DNA from: Varroa destructor
Lineage: Eukaryota > Arthropoda > Arachnida > Mesostigmata > Varroidae
Assembly: GCF_002443255.2 (NCBI RefSeq)
Contig: NW_019211455.1
Coordinates: 24,096,479 to 24,160,478 of the forward strand
Reading direction: 5' to 3'
DNA: 64,000 nt
The position numbers and the translations under genes are program-made. Positions 37,901-45,800 of this stretch are shown piece by piece. The number at the start of each line of letters is the position of its first letter. The first letter of the stretch is position 1. The notes below the pieces were generated by a model, which searched no databases, was not told where the DNA came from, and saw nothing but the letters and a program-made list of their open reading frames with translations.

Positions 37901-38386
37901 GTTCAGTGATCCGCTACAATTCCTAACTACTACATAGCAAATGCTATTAAGTAGAGAAGCAAATGTATACTTCAGTGTAGTCAGTCGTTTGCTCGCTCCA
38001 CTTACCGACGACGTCTAGGTATACAATTCGATTCTGTGTTCGCTGTCTGCTGTAGTCCACTCTGCAGCGGTATTCGCCAGCGTCCGTCTCTTGAACGGGC
38101 TCAATTTTGAGCAGGGGAGGGCGAGCGATCACATCGAAATACGCCCGATTATTGTATTCGGCACTAGGAAATGGACGTGCACGCGATAATGGCAAATCCC
38201 GAGCATCCAGCGAGTAGATCGGGATGCCACCCCGTGAGTGAGAGTCTCCGTGATACCAAAGAATCAACGATATGCCTCCACTGCTATCCCCGTCATTGGC
38301 ATCGCTTCCCCTCTGGGGTGACGGCACTTCGATATCGCATGGCAGATGTGCGCGACCGCCGACGACAGCTCGAACCGTTGTTACCT
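13341..38386 (-). CDS. Sidestep-family Ig/FN3 transmembrane protein (12 visible exons, 5' end missing)
   Basis: Gene-level entry for the twelve exons listed separately below. The joined product has five Ig domains, one FN3 domain, one membrane segment and a cytoplasmic tail of about 285 residues, roughly 946 residues in all without a signal peptide. This order is that of the arthropod Side proteins. Family hallmarks seen here are the YAPVCRKKQ stretch after Ig4, the ASNSEGEAES end of Ig4, and GEAGGLRQSFHLEIF in the FN3 domain. Known family members sit at the cell surface and bind Beat proteins during motor axon and synaptic targeting; that this copy does so is inferred. All eleven donors begin GT (mostly GTAAGT or GTGAGT) and all acceptors end AG. 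Exon end phases run 1,1,1,1,1,1,0,1,2,1,0 and stay consistent. I cannot say which Side paralogue it is. At least one upstream exon with ATG and signal peptide is missing. Confidence 0.88.
13701..13727 (-). repeat. CAG/CAA trinucleotide repeat coding Gln9
   Basis: Eight CAG codons after one CAA on the minus strand (CTG repeats on the plus strand), in frame in exon 12. A likely site of length variation in the cytoplasmic tail. Confidence 0.95.
14277..14644 (-). CDS. Side-like gene, exon 11: cytoplasmic tail, first part
   Basis: Begins EYGHQVAVETTLSSCLGNDL just inside the membrane and continues with a Gly/Pro/Ser-rich, low-complexity chain (TPLDRRGGPPGGN, GPLSPGGPEAMTM, LDGGGQKDLS). No catalytic domain is visible; the tail looks disordered and suited to short binding motifs. 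The acceptor is ACATTTTAG and the donor is AAA^GTGAGT, ending in phase 0. If this intron were retained, the frame would run about 20 residues further and stop at 14217-14219, which gives an alternative C terminus. GC is higher than in the neighbouring introns, as expected for coding DNA. Confidence 0.8.
14645..17644 (-). other. intron 10 of the Side-like gene
   Basis: Three kilobases between the membrane exon and the tail exons, with donor GTAAGT and acceptor TTTTAG. Its middle (about 15.9-16.9 kb) is purine-rich on the plus strand with higher GC, and holds the possible signal-peptide exon at 16415-16352. The rest shows nothing recognisable. Confidence 0.7.
16352..16415 (-). CDS. possible signal-peptide first exon inside intron 10
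   Basis: On the same strand as the Side-like gene, an ATG with A at -3 (ACAACGATGA) opens 21 codons reading MISPSPPISLLLLLLLGIAW followed by Pro. It stops at a strong donor, G^GTGAGT, in phase 1. A short polar start, a pure Leu core and a small-residue end are what a secretory signal peptide looks like. A first exon of about 64 coding bases ending in phase 1 is common for Ig-type genes. It lies between the membrane exon and the tail exons, so it cannot feed exon 1. It may start a separate downstream gene reaching past the left edge, or an alternative transcript. The Leu run comes from a CTA/CTG-like low-complexity stretch, so chance is a real alternative. Confidence 0.3.
17645..17820 (-). CDS. 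Side-like gene, exon 10: stalk and transmembrane segment
   Basis: After an acidic stalk (APDDELSDSDLLSS) comes a 23-residue hydrophobic run at about 17738-17670, containing VLLSLVAGISMLIVVVVIV. It is closed by Met-Arg-Arg-Arg, a basic stop-transfer signal that sets the tail in the cytoplasm. It enters in phase 2 from exon 9 (AC + T makes Thr) with acceptor CCATGCAG and leaves in phase 1 at G^GTAAGT. Its place between the FN3 exon and the low-complexity tail, and the matching phases, tie it firmly to this gene. Confidence 0.87.
17821..19962 (-). other. intron 9 of the Side-like gene
   Basis: About 2.1 kb between the FN3 and membrane exons. It contains a short GTAC repeat near 19709-19727. No open frame with domain character. 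Confidence 0.75.
19963..20215 (-). CDS. Side-like gene, exon 9: fibronectin type III domain
   Basis: One exon holds almost the whole membrane-proximal FN3 domain. It reads PPGQLRACSASNETFSTILV, then ECKPGEAGGLRQSFHLEIFN, and ends with VTNLAPNTKYIFLLYAANS and KGRSN. The C-terminal L.P.T.Y...L.A.N..G pattern is the standard FN3 F-G region, and GGLxQxFxLE is typical of the Side FN3. Two likely glycosylation sites are seen (Asn-Glu-Thr, Asn-Leu-Thr). The acceptor is CACTGCCCAG and the donor is C^GTAAGT. It ends in phase 2, the only phase-2 boundary in the gene. Confidence 0.88.
21160..21370 (-). CDS. Side-like gene, exon 8: rest of Ig domain 5
   Basis: Reads VESDPPPTDFKWALNNSVEL, with the C-strand Trp, then the F-strand Cys in YANSYGTLYCWASNQIG, and ends at CAYHVVPA. 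This matches the end of Ig5 in Side proteins (xPxPxxFxWxxNNS ... YGTLxCWAxNxIGxQxxPCxxxxxPA). Likely glycosylation sites are Asn-Asn-Ser and Asn-Gly-Thr. The exon lacks an ORF start of its own and was found by joining in phase 0 to exon 7. The acceptor is AACAACACAG, the donor is A^GTAAGT, and it ends in phase 1. Confidence 0.88.
22080..22285 (-). CDS. Side-like gene, exon 7: end of Ig domain 4 and start of Ig domain 5
   Basis: Reads IIITNQSLVLQKVRRES, then the F-strand Cys in RGHYQCVASNSEGEAES, which ends Ig4. It runs straight into Ig5 with YAPVCRKKQNLIYGVARDED and the B-strand Cys in AEIPCH. The unspaced link YAPxC plus YGVA is diagnostic for Side proteins. The acceptor GATAG^GT was chosen among several AGs because only it keeps phase 1 from exon 6 and gives the family's GxIITNQSLVL start. 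The donor is C^GTAAGT and the exon ends in phase 0. Asn-Gln-Ser is a likely glycosylation site. Confidence 0.88.
23128..23289 (-). CDS. Side-like gene, exon 6: first half of Ig domain 4
   Basis: Reads YVPQLDVSIGANMKHPSVHE and then the B-strand Cys in GGDVYFECKIRANPPVTEIG, followed by the C-strand Trp in WKFEGQPL. The IHYVPQL junction made with exon 5, VHEGxDVYFEC and ANPPVxExGWxFxGxPL are all Side-family landmarks of Ig4. The acceptor is TCTCTTTCAG. The donor is G^GTAAAA, the weakest donor of the gene, since it lacks the usual G at +5. It is 162 bases long and phase 1 on both sides. Confidence 0.9.
24809..24840. repeat. A13 followed by (AT)10
   Basis: A compound simple repeat in intron 5. 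A homopolymer fused to an AT dinucleotide run is often left by an old retroposed tail, but no element body is seen next to it. Confidence 0.95.
25514..25604. repeat. 16-bp inverted repeat with 59-base spacer in intron 5
   Basis: TATTAATGCTCGACCA at 25514-25529 and its exact reverse complement at 25589-25604. The two arms would make a stem in the pre-mRNA of the Side-like gene. The spacer shows no further obvious pairing. It could be a very short MITE-like relic, but no target duplication is clear. Confidence 0.9.
26079..26105. repeat. (AT)n microsatellite, 27 bases
   Basis: Perfect alternating A/T run in the intron after exon 5, beginning 30 bases past its 5' splice site. Confidence 0.97.
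26136..26270 (-). CDS. Side-like gene, exon 5: second half of Ig domain 3
   Basis: Reads DNYTSNTVAFLPSIHDNGKF and then LSCRADNPLLSDSSLEDGW, with the F-strand Cys and the LEDGWTLNIH end of the domain. In Side proteins this block is among the best conserved (DDGKxLxCRAxNP...LED.W.L.IHY). Asn-Tyr-Thr is a likely glycosylation site. The acceptor is ATATTTACAG, with a rather weak pyrimidine tract, and the donor is T^GTAAGT. About 30 bases inside the following intron lies an (AT)n microsatellite of 27 bases. Phase 1 on both sides. Confidence 0.9.
26271..28095 (-). other. intron 4 of the Side-like gene
   Basis: About 1.8 kb. A minus-strand open frame at 26636-26442 starts with ATG and is 64 codons long, but has no recognisable domain or convincing splice partners. 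Confidence 0.75.
28096..28257 (-). CDS. Side-like gene, exon 4: first half of Ig domain 3
   Basis: Reads LRPLDVRISTMKRPLSAGQ, then the B-strand Cys in TEVTCRSTGGRPPPQLTWW with the C-strand Trp, and ends at ENVSD, which holds a likely N-glycosylation site. RPLDVRI and the GxRPPPxLTWW turn are strong Side-family features. The acceptor is CGCGCTGCAG, preceded on the transcript by an uninterrupted run of 25 U that must serve as the pyrimidine tract. The donor is G^GTACGT. It is 162 bases long, phase 1 on both sides, like exon 6, which encodes the matching half of Ig4. Confidence 0.9.
28271..28295. repeat. homopolymer A25 (T25 on the transcript strand) at the exon 4 acceptor
   Basis: Twenty-five uninterrupted A on the plus strand. 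On the transcript strand this is T25, then 13 bases (GTTCGCGCTGCAG), then exon 4, so it is the pyrimidine tract of that acceptor. Confidence 0.95.
29799..29830. repeat. (AG)n purine-rich repeat
   Basis: An AG dinucleotide run of about 15 bases that decays into AGACAGAGAGAATGAAAGAG. It lies in the exon 3/exon 4 intron. Confidence 0.9.
33342..33365. repeat. (ATTC)6 tetranucleotide repeat
   Basis: Six perfect ATTC units in the long intron between exons 3 and 4. Confidence 0.97.
34114..34326 (-). CDS. Side-like gene, exon 3: second half of Ig domain 2
   Basis: Reads KPRPRVTWWRGEELLDD, the C strand with its core Trp, then LVSNELVIKRLQRHDL (E strand region) and the F-strand Cys in TALTCQAENTN. 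KPxPxVTWW and the TCQAxNTN ending are characteristic of Side Ig2. There is a likely N-glycosylation site at Asn-Met-Ser. The exon has no ORF start of its own; I found it by following the phase from exon 2. The acceptor is TTGTTTCAG, the donor is C^GTGAGT, and entry and exit are both phase 1. The following intron is the longest of the gene, at about 5.9 kb. Confidence 0.88.
34868..34904. repeat. (TA)n microsatellite, 37 bases
   Basis: Perfect alternating T/A run within the intron between exons 3 and 2, about 0.5 kb upstream (transcript sense) of the exon 3 acceptor. Confidence 0.97.
36186..36296 (-). CDS. Side-like gene, exon 2: first half of Ig domain 2
   Basis: A 111-base exon that joins exon 1 in phase 1 (G + TA makes Val). 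It reads VPARDVRIRNTEGKIL, the linker and A strand, and then the B strand with Cys in HLVLICEATD. The acceptor is ATATTGCAG and the donor is G^GTAAGA. It ends in phase 1 just before the C strand, so Ig2 is split over two exons, as are Ig3 and Ig4. The Glu-Gly turn before the Cys strand (YDEGSHLVLIC) fits the usual I-set pattern. Alone the exon would be too short to assign; the phase match on both sides and the continuation in exon 3 make it secure. Confidence 0.85.
38006..38386 (-). CDS. Side-like gene, exon 1 seen: V-set Ig domain 1
   Basis: Encodes the membrane-distal V-set Ig domain, in Side proteins the part that reaches the partner cell. After the splice it reads VTTVRAVVGGRAHLPCD, with the B-strand Cys. 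Then come the C-strand Trp in LILWYHGD, the IPIYSLDAR stretch typical of Side V domains, and the F-strand Cys in DAGEYRCRVDY. An acidic, Gly/Ser-rich segment (RGSDANDGDSSGG) lengthens the B-C loop. The acceptor is TTTGCAG at 38387-38393, followed at once by a second AG, so the exon could start at 38386 or 38384. The donor is G^GTAAGT and the exon ends in phase 1. The frame stays open upstream to an ATG at 38547-38549, but that stretch reads like a pyrimidine-rich intron end, so I prefer a splice from an upstream signal-peptide exon. Confidence 0.9.
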
Positions 38387-41300
38387 CTGCAAAGCAAAGA
38401 AGAAATGCATAAATAAAAAAAAAACAATATGCCAAATAGTATTTGTTTTTATTACGATAATTATGTCTAGCACGTAAATTATTATGCGCACGTAAATCTG
38501 CATATAGAAAGAAGCTGCACGATGCTGAATATACTATATGGCCGAGCATGAACTATCTATTTTTGCTTTTTTTTTCCAACTCAAAATATAATCATCCAAG
38601 TCGTCGCGTATATACATGCACATTGTGTAGAAGCGATAAATCTTGATAATGATTAGGTGCTATTTTGCATTTATCTAGGAAACAATGAGATCGGTACAAC
38701 AATTGGTCTGCGAGTTCAACTGCGTCATATAACTGGGCCAGTTAGATTTTTATAATTAAGAGATCTCGATATAAATTTTATTTTTTACTAAGATGATCCC
38801 GTTTGAAGGACTCTCAGTTTTAAGGAAAAAAATCTGTTGCACTTTTTTGCGCTAACATTTTTTGGCTGATTTCTAATTTTTCCTTATCTTTGGGTCATCT
38901 GTTTTCCGATAACATTCAAGATGGCGAACTAATAATATTTCCAGGTTTTTTTTTCGCTTTCAAGGTAAAGGCGAAACTTCAAGTTTATAATTACCCGGTG
39001 TAAACATATTCTAGCGTTGTCGTTGTATCACATACTGCCTTTTTGCATTGTCTGACTGTCATATTATTCCTCACCGGTAATCCGCCTCTCATGACCAAGA
39101 GTACCGTTGTCCTTATTACTTTTTCGCTTGAATAGGCCAACTTTCTTTTAATGACTTGGACTTCACTGGTCGGCGGCTGAATCGACGAAAGGATTCAATG
39201 TCAGACTTGTGCACAAACTTGGCAGTCTAACGTCCTGTTCCCTGAAGCAATGCTTTTACTAATAGTCATTGACTGACTAATTGACGTGTATCCATTGTAT
39301 GGGCGCCGAGTTGGGAGCGGATGACATCTGCACGAAATGTACTGTTTCCTTCGCTGAAGATTGTTTTTTTTTTTTATCAAAAATACGCTGGCATCTCCTC
39401 AGTTCATGATTCCTATTTTTTTTTTTATTCTTGCTCATCCAGCTTTATGGCATTATGGACATGCGCGTATTTCTCAACGTTACATCTATATAGCACGCGC
39501 ACTATTAAACGATATGTTTAACGTTTATTCATTCGTCTAGTGCGTATTACTACACCGTGTAGAGCTACGCTCATTTTAGCTATGTTTATTTGTCATTTAT
39601 ACGACAGTGACACTGCACGGCCGAAAGTTTCAAATTTGGGCATGGGCACACTTTATTCCGTCCTGGGAGCCAGTCGTCTGATCAGATACCTAACCGCGGT
39701 AACGGACGCAAAGTCGAAAGATTTAAGGTAAATTAAATGTACCCGAGCTGCTGGAACTGATAAGTACTGCTGATCAAACAACAGGGGCGCCGATGACTCC
39801 ACAGACTCAAATCGATCGCTACAAGTCGCTATGGCTGCTTCCACACGGGCTGCCAAAGCAGCCTGTGTGTTTATCTGGTCCTCTGCTAAAAAGGAAAAAT
39901 GCTCACCCCAAATTTCGTTCTAAGCTACCTGTCTCGGTACATCTATGTGCGTTATGCTATGTACAGCCACTTCATGCAACTGGCCAAGAGCCATTACGTC
40001 GGCGGATGATGATCTCTCACGCGTCAAATGGACAAGTGTGTGCCGTTGATTTTCGCATGCACAGCGTATTCTTGTGTGTATCATATAGGCTAAAATGTGT
40101 AAGCAGCTGCGGTAGCAGCCATTCAACTGCGGCCACAGCGGTGGTTTAAATCGAAAAGGGGACTGTAGATAGCGGACGTGCAGATGCTTGGCAGCTTATG
40201 CCGACATTTCCATACGCGCGTTGACGGCTACCGCTGCATCGGAGACGTAACAGCTCGCAGGCAACGAAAATAGTAGAGGTATTTTGCTGCTGCGAAAGTG
40301 GGACCAGTAATTTTTTTGTCCATCGGTATGCTTCAATTCATACGTGCATGGGTCGAACATAGACGAATAGCGGCTTCCTATACAGACATGTAAACAATGG
40401 CAGTCCAATTCCATGCTCGATCTATTCCTATCTAGCCGAGGAATATGCGCCGCTAGCGGAGTCTACAAGCGTAAACTAGTAGGGCGACGTAATCGCATTG
40501 CTAAGTTCAACATGGGACCAGTGTTTTTTTTTTGCGCTGACTTCCTCCTAGCGAAATATCTCCATGACGCTATTTCATCTTCAGTAGTAGCATGCGCACT
40601 GGGTATGGACGTCTATCTGCCTGTTTGCCTGCTTGTGAGCTATAGCCCATGTGACTAACGTGCCCTGCCTGTACTTTTTGTGTGTATTTTTTTAGGGGTA
40701 ATATTTGCTTTTGTGCTTCCGCGAGTATGTATATTATACCTAGGTGCACAGCTACTCATATGCTATTGCGTTGCAACAACTGCTAGCGTTCCAGTTGCAT
40801 CAGTGGCTCGAGCTACTGTTCTTACTGCAACAGCGGCTTGTCTGCTTCTTTTTCGAAAATGCGTTTTCGTCGCGGCTCGTTTATTCGCATCTTCTTGTTG
40901 AAATGGGACTCGAGAGAAAAGGATAAGGACAAAGGTAAGGAAAATGAAAGGTGCTTGGTTCGACTACTGTGAGATATACCGCACGCACTCTACTACTGCT
41001 GGCTCACGATGCTTGCCCTGGGGAAAAGGACGTAGAATGTTGGAGATGGTATGTACTGTTCCCCACTCCATGGTTGATTCAACTGGATTTTCAGATGCCC
41101 CCTTAAGCCCTGTCTAGGATCAGGAGCGGCAATAACAACACTTGTTATATCGGCGTCTGAATCGTACGGACACTATGTGGCTGTATCCGGACTACATATG
41201 ACGGAAACGTCTGCGAACAACAGGGAATAAAGAAACGGGAAAGTGTCTTGCAGAAAAGGGCGGCACTGGTCAGCGCCGAAAGTTAGGGATACTGGAAGCA

Positions 41301-42792
41301 TAAAGGAGGAAGAGCAAACAGGGGGCGATAGCAATCGGTGTTGGGTGTCTAAGGTTGGTACGTTTGCCTCAGCAACGAAGCGAGTCAAGCCGGATAACGT
41401 TATGGTAGGAGGCACTTAATATAAGCCATTGGGCAAAAATACGTTGCGAAGCTGCAGCTGCTTCCACCGCCAACTAGGAGCTGTTAGACCTACGAACAGC
41501 AGCTTTATCGGTGAACCCAGAACCAAAGGCATCTCTGCCCAAGTCTCGAAAACCCAGTCGCGATCTAGCGAGCCAGTAGAGTAAAATGGACAACGGGTAC
41601 TGCTCAGCATGGTGATACGTAATGGCACCGTCTGTTTTACTTGCAACAAATGCTAAGCTCAGGATGGCGCGAAACAATTGGCGGCCGAGCTTTATCGCCC
41701 CCGCCGCAGTCGTAGTTGGCACTGACAGCGTCACTGATTTTAGTGCTCTTAATCCTTTTAATCTAATTAAAAATGCTTAAAGATAGCAACCATAAACAGT
41801 GGCCCAATGCAGAAAAGTCAGCGATTTGTCTGGATCAGTTGACTAGTAACCAAGAACCATTGTTTTGTCAGATCGATCCAACTCAAGTGATCGTCCGATC
41901 GTTGAATTAACTGAGCCGGTGGCGGTGTCTATTAGTTGTTACATCCCTACATATTGTTTGGTAATGACAAGGCTGTTCAGAGCAGACCGAATTGTTGTAT
42001 GCCTTTAGAGCCACTTAGAGTGTAGCCGGCAAACTCGACGTTTCGAGCTAAAAAAGACACAGAAAATAGAAAAACCGAAAGTGGATCCTCTACTCTCACT
42101 CAGCAAAAGCAACGCGCAGTATTGATCTATTGGCGCGTATTCATCTTCTCATAGACGGCTATATAAGCCTATGGTATAATTCTAACTTCGAACAACTAAC
42201 CTAAGTAATATGATTCGTATATTATTAGAATTTTCTTAAACTTTATATACTCTATCTGCACAGTTACGCCCTTTGTGCTTTATTTAGTAATCATAGATTT
42301 TATATAGCGATATTTAAGCATTCCATAACCGTCGAATCTTCATATCAGCTTAGCGCAGGCCAACAAGCATCAATTATATGTATTATCATATTTGCTTCGT
42401 AGCGATGTCTGTATAGCTTTTACGTACAACAGATAATTAACTCCGTTATAATTTTTCGCTTCGAATTAGCAATTTTTTACATTTTACTTATTAAACTCTA
42501 CTTGTAAACGAGCGAACGTATTGTTGTTTGTTCGATATCGATCCTGGTGTACGCATCCGTCCGTAGAGCGTGGCCGTCGTGTTTTTCAAACGTATTTAGA
42601 GACGAGCGTCGAGACGTATTATTTTATAACAATAATAAAATACGCGACAGCATGCCTGTGAATCCGTTACGCACTGCAGATGAGTACCACTATATTACCA
42701 CACCGTACACCACAATATTACGACCATTTCTAAATATATGTAACTCTCTTGTGCGTAATTTAATTCGTGTTCATCTCCACGATTTCAATGGA

Positions 42793-42808
42793 TTTTTTTT
42801 TTTTTTTT
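42793..42808. repeat. T16 homopolymer
   Basis: Sixteen consecutive T in non-coding DNA of the right flank. Confidence 0.95.
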
Positions 42809-45800
42809 ATAGATAGTAGGCATTTGTAGCGCGTTTTTTGCTTGAAAGCAAAAGATCCGAATGGGTGCCATTTAAAGTCTATATGTACCTATATATATGG
42901 ATACGTGACAGTGTAATAAAACAGCATATCCGTGCGAGCACACACATAACCGTTAATATGTTGTAGTGCATTGCCACAGAGACATACGCTTCCTGTATGA
43001 TCGTCAGCTTCTCATCTTTGCCACGATCGTTACATATTAACCTAAAAAGGTCCTATTTGCGGTCATAAGCATATTAAACAAATCGCTATAGATTCTGATG
43101 TGCGGGTAGCCTCCAACGGCATAGGATAATAATAACGAAACTCACAGGTTGCAGAAAACAAATTTAACTAGAAGGACAAAGAGGGATGTAGGCATAGTTG
43201 ACAGACACAGCCGACCTCATCGTAGAAACGAAAAAGGTGTTTATTGCGTTGGTCACTGACGCCGCTACTATACGGAGAGTGGTCATCTCGCTGAACATCT
43301 CTTCCTTACTAATAGTTTTGCAAATAAGGGGAACTTATCTTACACTTTCTCAAACAAAAAAGATGTTTCTGTGTCAGCAAACTATGTAATGAAATCCAAA
43401 GAGAACAGACGCAATCCGTGCGATTGGGGGCGAGAAAAAGCGTTTTGACTAGGCAAAAGCAGGTCTAGGATGGGCTCCTTTACAACCTACTAGCGTATAT
43501 TACTATCCACATTTTAACCTGTTAAACAGAGTGATGAACTTGATCTGTAGCAAAACAGAAGTATGGATAGAGGAACAGGACATTAAAGGAAATGCGAAAT
43601 CCGTTTACAGCGACGTCGATCGTAGAAATCGATATCGACAAGGGCAAAAGGATGATATGTGCTTCCATTGATGCTACAAAAGTATATGAAAGAATTAAAC
43701 GGGATTAGCTCCTCTTTGGTTTTGCGTAATACTACGCATAGAATTGCGTTGTTGTATGTGACAAACGTACTAATCGTATGCAAACAGTATGAATTCGAAA
43801 TGATGAAGAAACTATGATAGAACGCCTAATATCGGCGATCTTGTTCGCGCTGTATGTAGCACAACTAGAAAAACAACTGATAATCTCCAAGGAAGCATTT
43901 AGCGCTTACTACTGGAATTTTCTCGAAAATTCCAAAAAAAAAACAAGCCATTTGTATATTAGGATTATTGGTCGGAGACAAATTAGTTTCAATCGCGTCT
44001 ATCTAGCAGTACATCAGAGACTTACAGAATTTTGTAACGCATAGACTTCAATTGATCTCTATGCCATCTAAAGGTACATCTTTGATCCTTTAAGGAAGAC
44101 CAGGACTGTGAATGCCTATCGAACTAGGACAATCACTAAACCCGTGAATAGGTTAAATCACTTGGATTACATGTCAACTCGTCGAAGGCCTTTACTAGGT
44201 TCAAGAGTGCAATTTTCTACAAGGCTGTGGGGATATCGGGCCTAACGAACGGAAATGCGGCGACAAGCGTGTTACGAAACACTGAAGAGGTGCTCGACGG
44301 GACCAAAAGAAACGTGATAAGATGTACCCTGAAAGTACCATGAATATCCCATTAAAATCTCTAGATAATAGTTCAAGTTTATTCAAATATGTATTTACGA
44401 ATGTGAGTGACGACGAGCTACGTTGTCATTGAACCAATAATTACACTGCAAAAAATGCCATCTAGCGATAATTGACGAAAATGGCTATAGGCCGTTAAAT
44501 GACGAAGAGAAAAGTCTCGCAAGATATAATGATTACGCAAATTCGACGACTACCATAGGCCATATTGTCGTAATGACAGAAAAACTTATTACCGGCACTG
44601 GCCCATGCAGTTACAGACCGGACAACTTTATCAACGCTTAGAGCATGATAAAAGATACCAGTATATTCAAATTCAAAGGTGAAAAGAAAAAAAAACATGC
44701 GACACTATACGAACTGACGAACAGCTTCATAATATATCAGAGAATATAACTTCAATGACTTATGTAACATATAGATCACATTATTATTTGGCCGATAAAT
44801 AGGGTATGACGGACTTAGAAGTTCAATATCTGAGATGTGTACGAAATTAGTCAATCCAGTCATCATACAAGAAAGCTGTTATAGCGGACTGCGTCAGACT
44901 GCCTATGATCGTAACATACTTAAAAAAAAACAAAAAAAAAAAACACGCCTGGCCTTCGAGCAACTGGATAGCAAAGCGGTGAACTTCCAAATCAGTAGCG
45001 TCGCTATACAAGAGGAGTGAACGTCCGTCTGGTTAACGCATTTCCGACTAACTACAAAGAGACGCTAGGCACTTGGTAACTCTCCAGTGAAGAAAGATTT
45101 TGCCCATTTTCCTTTTAGTGAATGTTTGTAAATGGACCACCGCATGAGCTTGAAACTTCGTGTAAACAGAACTTACACGTTTTAGACGATGGCAGATGTT
45201 TGCGGTAAACTTATTAAACGTTCCATTAGAAAAATTGAACTTGAAATTGCCGGGTTTTAGCACGCAGCGGCATCACACTAATGACCAAACCTCAGTTCGA
45301 ACCATCGATTAGAACTTATTAATTATCAGTACATTCTGCGATAGACAGACTTCTTCATAGAATATACAAAATAGAAACGACTTACAACAGGCCATTCCTA
45401 GTCTGTAATCAACAATTTAATATGAGTATACACAGTTTATGCAAGGAGTACGAAGAATCGTTTACTTTAATTGCTAGGTAACTCAAGTTTAACTAGTAGA
45501 TTTTTACCGTATGTAAGAAGTTCCCACAACAGCCTGCATAAATTTGATTTACAAAACAACCTTAAAATACATATATTTATTGTATAAACGATACCACATC
45601 ATAGCCATGTCGAAAAGCCTCAATTCTACTGAAAAGTGTTTTCTATAACTAGGATGTTTCCCAGTCCGTTAAACGTGAAGGACCCATTGACGTTCTGGTT
45701 TTATGTGTTGTATAAACCGCAGCTGATTCCTTCTACAATCATTACATTAAGACTAGTCTACAGAGAATGAAAACACTGTTATAAAGGTGTTCCTTTTTTT

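Larger units (their letters stand above)
34327..38005 (-). other. introns 1 and 2 of the Side-like gene
   Basis: Two introns of about 1.9 and 1.7 kb, interrupted by exon 2. They contain the 37-base (TA)n repeat at 34868 and no other recognisable feature. Confidence 0.75.

Noticed and set aside
38387..38549. In-frame extension upstream of exon 1 with an ATG and a hydrophobic run (YCFFFIYAFLLCFA)
   Set aside because: The hydrophobic run is the translation of a pyrimidine-rich intron end leading to TTTGCAG. The preceding residues are basic and polar, unlike a signal peptide, and Side V exons normally begin at a splice junction.
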